From: Deltaproteobacteria bacterium UBA5799
GTDB lineage: Bacteria; Desulfobacterota; GWC2-55-46
DNA: 30,520 nucleotides
Reading direction: 5' to 3'
Assembly: GCA_002418185.1 (NCBI GenBank)
Contig: DIDN01000151.1
Span: 1-30,520 of the forward strand
Shown here: positions 1 to 8,636 of the stretch, piece after piece
Layout of the letters: the number at the start of each line of letters is the position of its first letter
How positions within the stretch are numbered: the stretch's first letter is position 1
The notes under the pieces: generated by a model
Told to the model about the DNA's origin: nothing
The model's input: the letters and a program-made list of their open reading frames with translations, nothing else
The model's database searches: none
Made by a program: the position numbers and the translations under genes

Positions 1-63
1 TTTTTCTTCCGCGGCAGGAAATACATCTACTCCATACTGAAGCTCCGGCTGGCCCGTACATGA
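1..63 (+). CDS. 3' end of an unidentified gene (partial)
   Basis: Frame 1 is open from the window edge for 20 codons and stops at TGA 61-63. The visible tail is basic and aromatic (FFFRGRKYIYS, then ILKLRLART), which suits the C-terminus of a membrane-associated or glycosyltransferase-type protein, but nothing identifies a family. A gene in the same orientation as the glycosylation genes that follow is plausible. The call rests only on an open frame with normal-looking codons reaching the edge. Confidence 0.4.
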   Translation, partial: FFFRGRKYIYSILKLRLART

Positions 64-142
64 CAGGGCTCCCCCCTTTCCGCCCCGCCCGCACCTCCTT
101 TTTGCCTTAGCGCCCCGTACCGTTCCACTTTTTACAATTACC

Positions 143-171
143 TTGAATAAACCGGGGCGTTGGAGTACACT
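143..171 (+). promoter_or_regulatory. Candidate sigma-70 promoter for the aminotransferase
   Basis: TTGAAT (143-148) and TACACT (166-171) are separated by exactly 17 bases, each matching the consensus at four of six positions. The site lies about 115 bases upstream of the chosen ATG at 287. The rest of 64-286 shows no other feature that I can support. Confidence 0.35.
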
Positions 172-286
172 AACCGTCTGGCAGAGGTGCGTTTTTGAAC
201 GGTTTTTATACTTACCGCCATGCGTGCGCCAGCCCCTTTAAGGCACCTCATTGGCCGGAAGGCGCGCGGAGAAAGGCAGGATACGT

Positions 287-1525
287 ATGCTTAAAAAGAC
301 CATCCAGCCGCAGGACTACGCTCCCGGGAGCAAGCTGGATGTGCTGCCGGGCAAGGACCCCGAGGTGAGGATCACCCTCAAGCGGGTCCCGGTAGTCGAG
401 GAAAACGGCAAGATGATCCCGGTCTGCGAGCCGACCCTCAAGGGGAACGAGCTTAAATACCTGAAGGAGTGCGTTGAGACGAACTGGATCTCCTCAACAG
501 GCAGGAAGATAATCGCCTTCGAGGAGGCCTTTGCCAAAAAGGTCGGCGCGAAGTACGGTGTTTCCTGCACTAACGGCACGACCGCCCTCCACCTCGCGCT
601 CTATGTCGCCGGCGTAGTGCCCGGGGACGAGGTAATACTCCCGACCTTCACGATGATAGCCACGCCAAACGTGGTCACCCACCTCGGGGCAACGCCCGTC
701 CTCGTGGACGCCGACCCGTACACCTATACGATGGACGTCGGCAAAATAGAGGGGAAGATAACGAAAAAGACGAAGGCGATAGTGCCTGTGGACATCTACG
801 GCCACCCGTGCGACATGGACCCCATACTGGAGATAGCCGACAAGCACGGCCTTGCGGTCATCGAGGACGCGGCAGAGGCCCACGGGGCCGAGTACCGCGG
901 CAGGAAGATAGGCTCCATATCCGACGCCTCGACATTCAGCTTCTACGCTAACAAGATAATCACCACCGGCGAGGGCGGAATGATTACGACCGACAGCCGC
1001 GAGTTCTACGAGAAGGCCAGGAACATAAGGGACCACGCCTTCTCCGAGGACAGGCACTTCTGGCACAAGTACGTGGGTTTCAACTACCGCATGACGAACC
1101 TCCAGGCCGCGGTGGGTCTTGCGCAGGTAGAGCGCTTCGAAGAACTCGTCGGCGCCCGCATAAGGAACGCCGCGCTCTATAATTCTCTTCTCAATGACAT
1201 TCCCGGCCTCAGGCTCCCGCCTGAGGCGGAGGGGGTCAAAAACGTCTTCTGGATGTACGGCCTCATGATAGAGGACGAGTTCGGCATGAGCCGCGACGAA
1301 TTGAGGAAACAGCTTGCGGACCGGGGCATCGAGACAAGGACATTCTTCATCCCAATACACCTGCAGCCCGTATATCACAAGCTCTTCAGCAACGAGTCCT
1401 TTCCGGTCGCGGAGTCCCTTTGCGCAAGGGGCCTGTACCTCCCCTCTTCATCGGGCCTTGGAGAAAACGAAATCAGGTATATATGCGGCGCGATACACGA
1501 TATCAGGGAGGGAGCCCGCCTGTAA
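287..1525 (+). CDS. DegT/DnrJ/EryC1/StrS-family PLP aminotransferase
   Basis: Fold-type I, PLP-dependent sugar aminotransferase family. Its members usually transaminate a nucleotide-linked keto-sugar (perosamine- or viosamine-type sugars) in the cytoplasm. The ATG at 287 is preferred over an upstream TTG at 251 because a purine-rich GAAAGGCAGG lies just before it, giving 412 residues. The family core begins near residue 44 (IPVCEPTLKGNELKYL), so there is an N-terminal extension of about 43 residues. Visible landmarks are SCTNGTTALHLAL (about 93-105), VIEDAAEAHGA (about 191-201, Asp194 for the PLP ring nitrogen) and SFYANKIITTGEGGM (Lys223, the expected Schiff-base lysine). The tail motif LYLPSS is also typical. 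The next gene starts 2 bases after the stop, so the two are co-transcribed. The substrate cannot be told from sequence; a 4-amino-4,6-dideoxyhexose is the commonest case. Confidence 0.9.
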   Translation: MLKKTIQPQDYAPGSKLDVLPGKDPEVRITLKRVPVVEENGKMIPVCEPTLKGNELKYLKECVETNWISSTGRKIIAFEEAFAKKVGAKYGVSCTNGTTALHLALYVAGVVPGDEVILPTFTMIATPNVVTHLGATPVLVDADPYTYTMDVGKIEGKITKKTKAIVPVDIYGHPCDMDPILEIADKHGLAVIEDAAEAHGAEYRGRKIGSISDASTFSFYANKIITTGEGGMITTDSREFYEKARNIRDHAFSEDRHFWHKYVGFNYRMTNLQAAVGLAQVERFEELVGARIRNAALYNSLLNDIPGLRLPPEAEGVKNVFWMYGLMIEDEFGMSRDELRKQLADRGIETRTFFIPIHLQPVYHKLFSNESFPVAESLCARGLYLPSSSGLGENEIRYICGAIHDIREGARL

Positions 1526-1526
1526 C

Positions 1527-2261
1527 GTGGAGGAGCAGGAATACGGAAAGATGTACGAGCTGGAGGGCTCCCATTGGTGGTTCAGGGGCAAGGACGCCAT
1601 CCTGCAGGGCATTCTCAAGAGGACCGGAGGGGAAAAGGGCGAGAAAAGGATCCTCGACGTGGGTTGCGGCACGGGAAGGCTGCTTTCCAAGCTTAACGGG
1701 GCATGGAAGACCTACGGGCTTGATTTCTCGCCGATAGCTCTCGGCTTTTGCGCCAAACGCGGCCTTTCGAGGGTGGTCCGAGGGTCAGGGGAGGCCCTCC
1801 CGTTCAAGGACGAGTCCTTCGACATGGTGACCGCAGTCGACTTCTTCTATCACCGTAACGTGCGCGACGACAGGGCGGTCCTCAAAGAGGTGGTCCGCAC
1901 TCTCAAGAGGGGCGGTCGAGTGGTCCTGAGCGAACCGGCCCTCATGTTCCTTTACGGCCCGCATGACGAGTCCCAGCACGGCAAGAAGCGCTATAACGCG
2001 GCTGAAGTCAGGGAACTCATGGCCGCTTCGGGCCTTGTCGTAGAGAAACTCTCCTACTCCAATTTCCTACTCTTTCCGCTCGTCCTCGCCCACAGGCTCC
2101 TGAAGAAATGGAGCGGGTCCGCTTCAGACTCGGACGTGCAGAGGGTAAACCCCATAGTGAACAGCATACTTTTTTCGTTCTTCAGGCTCGAAGCCGGGCT
2201 CATCGGGTTCATGAACCTGCCAATCGGAAGCTCGGTCGTCTGCATGGCGAGGAAAGCATAG
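1527..2261 (+). CDS. Class I SAM-dependent methyltransferase, first of a tandem pair
   Basis: A GTG start at 1527 is chosen because it aligns exactly with the ATG of the following paralog (VEEQEYGKMYELE here, MEEREYGKLYELE there) and has GGGAGGGA 13 bases upstream. A longer open frame starts at 1314 but overlaps the aminotransferase. The product has 244 residues. The aromatic N-terminal block HWWFRGKD precedes a Rossmann methyltransferase core: motif I LDVGCGTGRLL near residues 45-55, an acidic motif II region, and LSEPALMFLYGPHDESQH in the middle. Proteins with this WWF leader are common beside glycosyltransferases in polysaccharide loci, where they probably methylate a glycan or its lipid carrier. 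No membrane segment is obvious. The acceptor is unknown. Confidence 0.85.
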   Translation: MEEQEYGKMYELEGSHWWFRGKDAILQGILKRTGGEKGEKRILDVGCGTGRLLSKLNGAWKTYGLDFSPIALGFCAKRGLSRVVRGSGEALPFKDESFDMVTAVDFFYHRNVRDDRAVLKEVVRTLKRGGRVVLSEPALMFLYGPHDESQHGKKRYNAAEVRELMAASGLVVEKLSYSNFLLFPLVLAHRLLKKWSGSASDSDVQRVNPIVNSILFSFFRLEAGLIGFMNLPIGSSVVCMARKA

Positions 2262-2345
2262 CAAGGCATGGCAAAGACAGCCTCCTCGTGGTCCGGCATG
2301 TCTTGAATACCCAAACAGATTATCCTGGAGGGAGCACGCCTCAAG

Positions 2346-3083
2346 ATGGAAGAGAGGGAGTACGGGAAACTATACGAACTGGAGGACACCTATTGGTGGT
2401 TCAAGGGCAAGGACAGGGTCCTCTTGCAGCTCCTGAAAATAGCCGAGGCCGGGAAGGACGGCAAACAAAAGATACTCGACGTAGGCTGCGGCACGGGAAG
2501 GGTGCTTGAGAACCTCGGCTTGTACGGGGATACGTACGGCGTGGACTTCTCCACAACGGCCATCGCCTTCTGCAAAAAACGGGGCCTTCAAAGGCTGGCC
2601 TGCGGTACGGGAGAGGCGCTCCCCTTCCGCGACGGCGCTTTCGACCTGATTACGGCACTGGACGTATTCTGCCACCGCGAGACCAGCGACAACAAAGCCG
2701 CCATAAGGGAACTGGCCCGGACCCTCAAGAGCGGCGGCGTCCTTATCCTGAGCGAACCGGCCTTCATGTTCCTCTACGGGCCGCATGACGAGTCCCAGCA
2801 CACCAAGCAGCGCTATAATGCCTCCGAGATCAGGGAATTGATGGACTCCTGCGGCCTCAGGATCGAGAAGATCTCGTATTTCAATTTCATACTCTTCCCG
2901 CTCGTAATCGCCCACAGGCTCTTCCGAAAATGGAGCGGAGGCTCTTCAGAGTCGGACCTGGAGGAGATCAACCCCGTCCTGAACAGCCTTTTTTCCTCGC
3001 TCCTGAGCTTCGAAGCCATGCTAATCAGGTTCATGAACCTGCCTGTAGGCAGCTCCGTCATTTGCCTGGCCAGGAAACCCTGA
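2346..3083 (+). CDS. Class I SAM-dependent methyltransferase, second of a tandem pair
   Basis: A 245-residue paralog of the preceding gene. The ATG at 2346 follows CTGGAGGGAGCACGCC, the same leader layout as the upstream copy. The order of motifs is conserved: YWWFKGKD, LDVGCGTGRVLENL (motif I), GTGEALPFRDGAFDLITALD and LSEPAFMFLYGPHDESQH, then a C-terminal IRFMNLPVGSSVICLARK that matches the other copy. The two proteins are similar along their whole length but differ at many positions, so this is an older duplication than the near-identical blocks in the glycosyltransferases downstream. Both copies look intact. They may methylate different positions or acceptors. Confidence 0.85.
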   Translation: MEEREYGKLYELEDTYWWFKGKDRVLLQLLKIAEAGKDGKQKILDVGCGTGRVLENLGLYGDTYGVDFSTTAIAFCKKRGLQRLACGTGEALPFRDGAFDLITALDVFCHRETSDNKAAIRELARTLKSGGVLILSEPAFMFLYGPHDESQHTKQRYNASEIRELMDSCGLRIEKISYFNFILFPLVIAHRLFRKWSGGSSESDLEEINPVLNSLFSSLLSFEAMLIRFMNLPVGSSVICLARKP

Positions 3084-3233
3084 GGGGCAATCTCAATCCT
3101 CCATCGCCTGCTTATTTCTTAAGTCCTACTCTAGGCTATTGCCCCACAACGGGATTCAGCCGGAATTTCCGCCCGAGCAAAGGAACAAAAAAGATGATGA
3201 AAAATGGTGCTTTGGAGCGGCTGTCACGGGTTT

Positions 3234-3263
3234 TTGACTTGTTTTTCCATTCGAAAATATTAT
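3234..3263 (+). promoter_or_regulatory. Candidate sigma-70 promoter before the first GT-C gene
   Basis: TTGACT (3234-3239) and TATTAT (3258-3263) are 18 bases apart, each matching five of six consensus positions. Transcription would start near 3270, only a few bases before the ATG at 3275. This supports that ATG over the in-frame ATGs at 3194 and 3197, which would lie upstream of the promoter. Confidence 0.5.
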
Positions 3264-3274
3264 ATAAGAAAACC

Positions 3275-4978
3275 ATGCGGAACATACCAGGGAACAAGGC
3301 AAACCGCCTGCTTTTAATCCTCGCGGCGACGCTGGCAATCATCTTTTTCGCAAGCATCTTCAGGCACCTCTCCTACCCGCTACTCTGGAACGACGAGGGC
3401 GACACAGCCATGTTCGCATCGCGCATCCTCGAGTACGGCATCCCGAAGGTCCATGACGGCAAGAACATCCTCCACGTCCATCCTGTCACGGACATGGACC
3501 TCGTGGTCAACAAGAAATGGGACATGTACACCGCCGATACTGTCCTCACCTATTACTGGGCGGTGCCCGGGGCATGGCTGGCCCGGAAGGTCGAAGACAT
3601 ATACGACAAGACCTTCCTTTTCAGGGCCCCGTTCGCGCTTTCGGGCTTCCTCGGGGTGCTCATAATGGGGCTCACCGCCGCGAGCCTTTTCGAGAGGGGG
3701 CGGCCCGGGAAGCCCTTTCTCCTGGCCCTCTTCTTCCTCTTCTCTACCATCTCGGTCTCGCTTGCACTGCATATGAAGGATGCCCGCTCCTACTCGCCCA
3801 TAATGCTTCTTTCGGCAGTCGTCCTTTACTTCTATATCAATCACCGGGTCATTGACAGGTTCAGCTTCAGGCTGCACACATCGACCCTGGTAATATTGCT
3901 CCTTTGCATATACCACAACTTCTACCCGCTCTATATCGTGTTTCTGGCCTTTTTAGGCCTTTACGAATCGCTCCGGCTTATAGGGAACTGCCGCAAAAGA
4001 CGGGGTGTCGGCCAGGCCTTTGCCACGCCGGGCATACGCGACTTCAAGTATTTCGTCCCCATAATCCTCTCGGTCCTGTCCGTTCTCCCATTCGTAATCG
4101 CTTTCAACACCATACAGCTCATCATGGCCGGTTCAGCGGTTGGGAACAGCAGCTACCTCAAGAACCTCGCTTTCATATTCGGCTACTTCACCGGGCACGA
4201 ATTCCTCTACCTCGCGGTCTTCGCAAAGGCCGCTCTCCTAATTCTGCTCGCCGGGGGCCGGGCTTCGGGAACCCCGCTTTCCAAGGACATCTCCAGGAGG
4301 GTCCGTGCATCCGACTTCCTTACCCTATTCTTTCTTGTGCACGTCTTCGCGATCGCCGGGACGCCCTGGCTGTACACGCGCTACTTCATAGTCCTTCAGC
4401 CGGTCCTGACGATAATACTCCTCCTTGACTCCTTTACCGTTTTCGAGCTCCTGGGGATGTCCGACGAGGCTCCGCGAAGGAAATGGCGCGCCGCCTTTGT
4501 CGCGGCCTCGGCGGCGATATTCGTCTTCACGACCGTCGGCAAGGCAGAAGACCTGAAGGGCAGGGCCCACGAGCTTACGCACCAGTACAAAGGCCCGCTC
4601 GATTTTGCCATCCCTTTTATAAAGGAGAATTACCCGAACACCGAAGACCTTGTCATAGCCACCAATGTCGAAGAGGCCTCCCTCATGTATTATCTCGGGA
4701 GCAAGGTGATAATCGGGTTCATATGGAACAACATCGTCGAGGACCTTAAAGAGACGCCTGACGTAATAATATACCGGCGGCACTGGGGCGGTTGGTACGT
4801 CCAGAACCTCTTTCAGCAGCGCCTCCTTGAAAAGGCGGACTACATGCCTGTTGTATTCCCGGTCATAGACTATCCCGTGAACAATATACCGGACCTTCAT
4901 TTCCGGACCAGGCACCTGTACCGCACACCGGTAGCGACAAATTATTCGGAAGCCTTGACCATACACATAAGGAAGTAG
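3275..4978 (+). CDS. GT-C membrane glycosyltransferase (family 39-like), paralog A
   Basis: A 567-residue polytopic membrane protein. A short cytosolic N-terminus leads into a first hydrophobic segment (about residues 11-28), followed by the periplasmic loop motif LLWNDEGDTAMFA with Asp40-Glu41. An acidic pair in the first loop is the hallmark of the GT-C enzymes PMT, ArnT and GT39, which use a polyprenyl-phosphate-linked sugar on the outer face of the inner membrane. Many further hydrophobic helices follow, then a soluble C-terminal third with the block DLVIATNVEEASLMYYLGSK. ATG 3275 is chosen because the N-terminus then lines up residue for residue with paralogs B and C (Asn-Arg-Leu at residues 10-12 in all three). 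Upstream ATGs at 3194 and 3197 have a slightly better ribosome site (AAAGGA) and cannot be fully excluded. The sugar donor and acceptor are unknown. Confidence 0.8.
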   Translation: MRNIPGNKANRLLLILAATLAIIFFASIFRHLSYPLLWNDEGDTAMFASRILEYGIPKVHDGKNILHVHPVTDMDLVVNKKWDMYTADTVLTYYWAVPGAWLARKVEDIYDKTFLFRAPFALSGFLGVLIMGLTAASLFERGRPGKPFLLALFFLFSTISVSLALHMKDARSYSPIMLLSAVVLYFYINHRVIDRFSFRLHTSTLVILLLCIYHNFYPLYIVFLAFLGLYESLRLIGNCRKRRGVGQAFATPGIRDFKYFVPIILSVLSVLPFVIAFNTIQLIMAGSAVGNSSYLKNLAFIFGYFTGHEFLYLAVFAKAALLILLAGGRASGTPLSKDISRRVRASDFLTLFFLVHVFAIAGTPWLYTRYFIVLQPVLTIILLLDSFTVFELLGMSDEAPRRKWRAAFVAASAAIFVFTTVGKAEDLKGRAHELTHQYKGPLDFAIPFIKENYPNTEDLVIATNVEEASLMYYLGSKVIIGFIWNNIVEDLKETPDVIIYRRHWGGWYVQNLFQQRLLEKADYMPVVFPVIDYPVNNIPDLHFRTRHLYRTPVATNYSEALTIHIRK

Positions 4979-5004
4979 TCAGAAATGAAAACCGGCCTTA
5001 TCAC

Positions 5005-6717
5005 ATGACCAACGGAAATGACAAGAAGTTGAACCGCCTGCTTTCCATTCTTGCGCTTATACTTGCGGTCCTCTTTTTCGCAAGCATCTTCAGGCACCTC
5101 TCCTATCCGCTACTCTGGAACGACGAGGGCGACACAGCCATGTTCGCATCGCGCATCCTCGAGTACGGCATCCCGAAGGTCCATGACGGCAAGAACATAC
5201 TCCACGTCCATCCTGTCACGGACATGGACCTCGTGGTCAACAAGAAATGGGACATGTACACCGCCGATACTGTCCTCACCTATTACTGGGCGGTGCCCGG
5301 GGCATGGCTGGCCCGGAAGGTCGAAGACATATACGACAAGACCTTCCTTTTCAGGGCCCCGTTCGCGCTTTCGGGCTTCCTCGGGGTGCTCATAATGGGG
5401 CTCACCACCGCGAGCCTTTTCGAGAGGGGGCGGCCCGGGAAGCCCCTTTTCCTGGCCCTCTTCTTCCTCTTCGCCACTATCTCAGTCTCGCTTGCACTGC
5501 ATATGAAGGAAGCCCGCAGCTATGCACCCGCCATGCTCCTTTCAGCATGCATACTGTACTTCTACGTCAACCACCGGGTGCTCGGCAAGGGGAGCTACAG
5601 GCTCTACGTCTCCGCCCTGGTCCTGCTCCTTCTCCCCCAATACCACAATTTCTACCCGATCTATATCGTTTTCATCGCCTTCCTGGGTCTCTACGAGACG
5701 CTCCGGCTTATAGGGAACTGCCGCAAAAGACGGGGTGTCGGCCAGGCCTTTGCCACGCCGGGCATACGCGACTTCAAGTATTTCGTCCCCATAATCCTCT
5801 CAGTCCTGTCCGTTCTCCCTTTCGTGATCGCGTTCAGGACGATCGAGTTGATATTCGCCGCGTCCGAAGGCACGGGGCGCGGCCTGGACGGCTACGTCGA
5901 AAACCTCGCGTTCATCTTCGGCTATTTCACCAAACACGAATTCCTCTACCTCGCGCTCTTCGCGAAGGCCGCCCTCCTATTGCTACTCGCCGGGGGCCGG
6001 GCCTCAGGGCACCCGCGTTCCGAGGATATCTCAATAAAAGTCCGCGTCTCAAATTTCCTGACCCTCTTCTTCCTGGTCCATGTCTTCGCCATCGCCGCAA
6101 CACCCTGGATGTTCACGCGCTACTTCATAGTGCTTCAGCCGGTCCTTGCGATAATACTCCTCCTTGACGCCTTCACCGTCTTCCATCTCCTGGGTGCGCC
6201 GGGGAAGGGCTCGCGAAGGACGTGGCAAGCCGCCTTTGTCGCGGCATCGGCGGCGATATTCGTCTTCACGACCGTCGGCAAGGCAGAAGACCTGAAGGGC
6301 AGGGCCCACGAGCTTACGCACCAGTACAAAGGCCCGCTCGATTTCATCGTGCCCTATGTGAAGGAGCACTATGAGAACACGGACGACCTCGTAATAGCCA
6401 CGAACTACGAGGAGGCCTCCCTCATGTATTACCTGGGGAGCAAGGTGATAATCGGCTTCATATTGAACAACCTCGAAGAAGACATCAAGCTGACGCCTGA
6501 CGTGATTATCTACCGGAGCTTCTGGGACACGCCCGAGGTGCGGAACATCTTCGAGAGGCACCTCCTTCAGAAGGCGAATTACGAACAGGTCGCGTTCCCC
6601 GTAGTCGACTACCCGATGAACAACATCCCGGACCTGCAATTCAGCATCAGGCACCTTTACCGCACCCCCATTGCCGAGCCCGGCATGGCGCGGACGACGA
6701 TATTCCTGAGGAGATAG
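5005..6717 (+). CDS. GT-C membrane glycosyltransferase (family 39-like), paralog B
   Basis: 570 residues, with the same architecture as paralog A and the same Asp40-Glu41 in LLWNDEGDTAMFA. The gene starts 26 bases after A stops, with a weak ribosome site, so it is probably co-transcribed. Its DNA is almost identical to A in three blocks (about 5083-5470, 5701-5830 and 6252-6346) but clearly diverged between them, for example in the central loop (SEGTGRGLDGYVENL here, SAVGNSSYLKNL in A) and near the C-terminus. The diverged parts include the periplasmic loops and the end of the soluble domain, where acceptor choice would be set. All copies are open, so none appears to be a pseudogene. Confidence 0.8.
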   Translation: MTNGNDKKLNRLLSILALILAVLFFASIFRHLSYPLLWNDEGDTAMFASRILEYGIPKVHDGKNILHVHPVTDMDLVVNKKWDMYTADTVLTYYWAVPGAWLARKVEDIYDKTFLFRAPFALSGFLGVLIMGLTTASLFERGRPGKPLFLALFFLFATISVSLALHMKEARSYAPAMLLSACILYFYVNHRVLGKGSYRLYVSALVLLLLPQYHNFYPIYIVFIAFLGLYETLRLIGNCRKRRGVGQAFATPGIRDFKYFVPIILSVLSVLPFVIAFRTIELIFAASEGTGRGLDGYVENLAFIFGYFTKHEFLYLALFAKAALLLLLAGGRASGHPRSEDISIKVRVSNFLTLFFLVHVFAIAATPWMFTRYFIVLQPVLAIILLLDAFTVFHLLGAPGKGSRRTWQAAFVAASAAIFVFTTVGKAEDLKGRAHELTHQYKGPLDFIVPYVKEHYENTDDLVIATNYEEASLMYYLGSKVIIGFILNNLEEDIKLTPDVIIYRSFWDTPEVRNIFERHLLQKANYEQVAFPVVDYPMNNIPDLQFSIRHLYRTPIAEPGMARTTIFLRR

Positions 6718-6763
6718 CCGCGAGGGCCGGCAGCACACATGTACTTAACGACAGCGGGCTGAA

Positions 6764-8464
6764 ATGACAGACGCAAAAGACAGAGTGCTCAACCGCTTGT
6801 TCCTGGCCTTTCTGGCCCTGACCTTCGTGCTCTTCTCCGCGAGCGTCTTCAAGCACCTCTCGTATCCCCTCCTGTGGAACGACGAAGGCGACACAGCCAT
6901 GTTCGCAACGCGCATCCTCGAATACGGCTTTCCAAAGGTCTTCGACGGCAAGAACATAGTCTACGTCCACCCGGTCGACATAAAGATCGGCGTTACGGAC
7001 TTCGGGATGTTCATCGCCGACCCTATCCTCAGCTACTACCTGGCCGTGCCTGGAGCGTGGCTTGCGGAGAAGGCGGTCGACATATACGACAAAACACTCC
7101 TCTTCAGGCTCCCCTTCACGCTCATCGGCCTCCTCGGAGTGGCGGTCATGGCGCTTGGGGCGGCGAACCTTTTTGAAAAAGGCAGGCCCGGAAGGCCCCT
7201 TTTCCTGGCGCTCTTCTTCCTCTTCAGCCTACTCTCGATATCCCTGGCCCTGCACCTGAGGGAGGCGCGCTATTCCCCGCCTACGATACTATTTTTCTCA
7301 TGCTTCCTGTATGTATATATAAAGCACCGGCTGCTCAATGAGACGAGCTTCAGGGTCTACCTGGGCGTGTCCGTATTCATGCTCTTTCTGGTCTTCAACG
7401 TATTCCACCCCCTATATTTCATTACCATCGCCTCCGTCGGGCTTTACGAACTCCTGGCGCTACTTAAGAAAATGCGTGAAGAGCGTGGGGCCGGACGGGG
7501 CTTCGCGCTGCCCGCCGCAAGCGACTTGAAACACTTTGTCCCGCTCCTTGTCTCTGTCCTTACGGTTGCGCCGCTCCTTTTCGTCTTCAAGACCATACTG
7601 GTAGTCGCCACGATGACGTCCGGGGTCGGGGGTTTCATACCCGAGAGGTTCCTGGGAAACCTCCAATTCGTATTGAGCTACTTTACACGGCACGAATTCC
7701 TCTATGTCGCGCTCCTTATGAAGGCGGCCCTGGCCGTTCTCGTCATACGGATGCGCGCAAGGGGAGCGGCGCTCCCCGGGAAGACGGCCAAAAAGGTCCG
7801 CGTTTCCAACTTCCTGACCTTCTTCTTCATCGTCCATGTTGTGGTGACCGCGGCAACGCCTGTCGTATTCACCCGCTACTTCATAGTGCTCCAGCCGGTC
7901 CTGACGGTCATAATGCTCCTGGACGCCTTTAGCGCGTTCGAGCTAATGGGAGGGGGCCAAAAGGGAGGGGAAAGGAAATGGCAGGCTGCCTTGCTCGCGT
8001 CCTCCGCTATCCTCATGGTCATTGCCTTGAGCGGCAAGGCGGAGGATATCAAGGGGTACGCCTACGAGCTTACCCACCAGTACAAGGGCCCCCTCGATTT
8101 CGTAGTGCCTTATGTCATCGAGAACTACGAGAGGCCCGAGGACCTCATAATAGCGACGAATTACGAAGAGGCCTCACTCATGTATTACCTCAAGAGCATG
8201 GTGATAATCGGCTTCATAGGTGTAAACCTCGAGGAAGACATGAAGGAGATCCCGGACATGATAATCCACAGGGACTTCTGGCCCGACATCCCCTATCCCT
8301 TCCCGGCCCTTCTCGCGAAGGCCGAGTACGGGAAGGTCGCCCTGCCCGTACGGGACTACCGGGTGAACAACATCCCGGACCTCCATAACCCCATCAGGCA
8401 CCTCTACCGGACCCCCGCCCCCAGGACCGATGGCGAGCGGATGACGATATTCGTAAGAAAATAG
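6764..8464 (+). CDS. GT-C membrane glycosyltransferase (family 39-like), paralog C
   Basis: 566 residues, third in the tandem array, starting 46 bases after paralog B. Asp40-Glu41 and the flanking LSYPLLWNDEGDTAMFA are conserved. Unlike A and B, which have long stretches of identical DNA, this copy differs steadily at synonymous sites. The first periplasmic loop also differs: VDIKIGVTDFGMFIADPIL replaces the A/B sequence, which contains VVNKKWDMYTADTVL. The C-terminal soluble part keeps ATNYEEASLMYYLKS and NNIPDLHNPIRHLYRTP. It is therefore the oldest branch of the array and probably differs in donor or acceptor specificity. Confidence 0.8.
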   Translation: MTDAKDRVLNRLFLAFLALTFVLFSASVFKHLSYPLLWNDEGDTAMFATRILEYGFPKVFDGKNIVYVHPVDIKIGVTDFGMFIADPILSYYLAVPGAWLAEKAVDIYDKTLLFRLPFTLIGLLGVAVMALGAANLFEKGRPGRPLFLALFFLFSLLSISLALHLREARYSPPTILFFSCFLYVYIKHRLLNETSFRVYLGVSVFMLFLVFNVFHPLYFITIASVGLYELLALLKKMREERGAGRGFALPAASDLKHFVPLLVSVLTVAPLLFVFKTILVVATMTSGVGGFIPERFLGNLQFVLSYFTRHEFLYVALLMKAALAVLVIRMRARGAALPGKTAKKVRVSNFLTFFFIVHVVVTAATPVVFTRYFIVLQPVLTVIMLLDAFSAFELMGGGQKGGERKWQAALLASSAILMVIALSGKAEDIKGYAYELTHQYKGPLDFVVPYVIENYERPEDLIIATNYEEASLMYYLKSMVIIGFIGVNLEEDMKEIPDMIIHRDFWPDIPYPFPALLAKAEYGKVALPVRDYRVNNIPDLHNPIRHLYRTPAPRTDGERMTIFVRK

Positions 8465-8514
8465 CTTCTATCCCGCCCCGCAACGGAACGTCGCGCCGCA
8501 GGGGGCCCGGGCAT

Positions 8515-8543
8515 TTGACAACCCGGCATGATTGAGCTATCTT
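8515..8543 (+). promoter_or_regulatory. Sigma-70-type promoter of nirS
   Basis: A perfect TTGACA (8515-8520) is followed after 17 bases by TATCTT (8538-8543). Transcription would begin near 8550, leaving about 87 bases of leader before the ATG at 8637. I see no clear FNR/DNR box (TTGAT-N4-ATCAA) in 8465-8636, which is unusual for a nitrite reductase gene. Control could be through another factor. Confidence 0.55.
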
Positions 8544-8636
8544 TTCCTTATCTGCCATCTGCCGTCCCGTACAAGGTCTTCGCCGGCTTGCCTTTATTCT
8601 GAATATTCAAAACAACCTCCTGCAAGGAGAGAGCGC

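Noticed and set aside
494..1378. Long minus-strand open frame opposite the aminotransferase
   Set aside because: It mirrors a well-supported gene codon for codon and shows no family motif; a GC-rich shadow frame.
8465..8636. FNR/DNR binding site upstream of nirS
   Set aside because: Only the -35 TTGACA resembles half a site; no matching ATCAA half-site at the right spacing.
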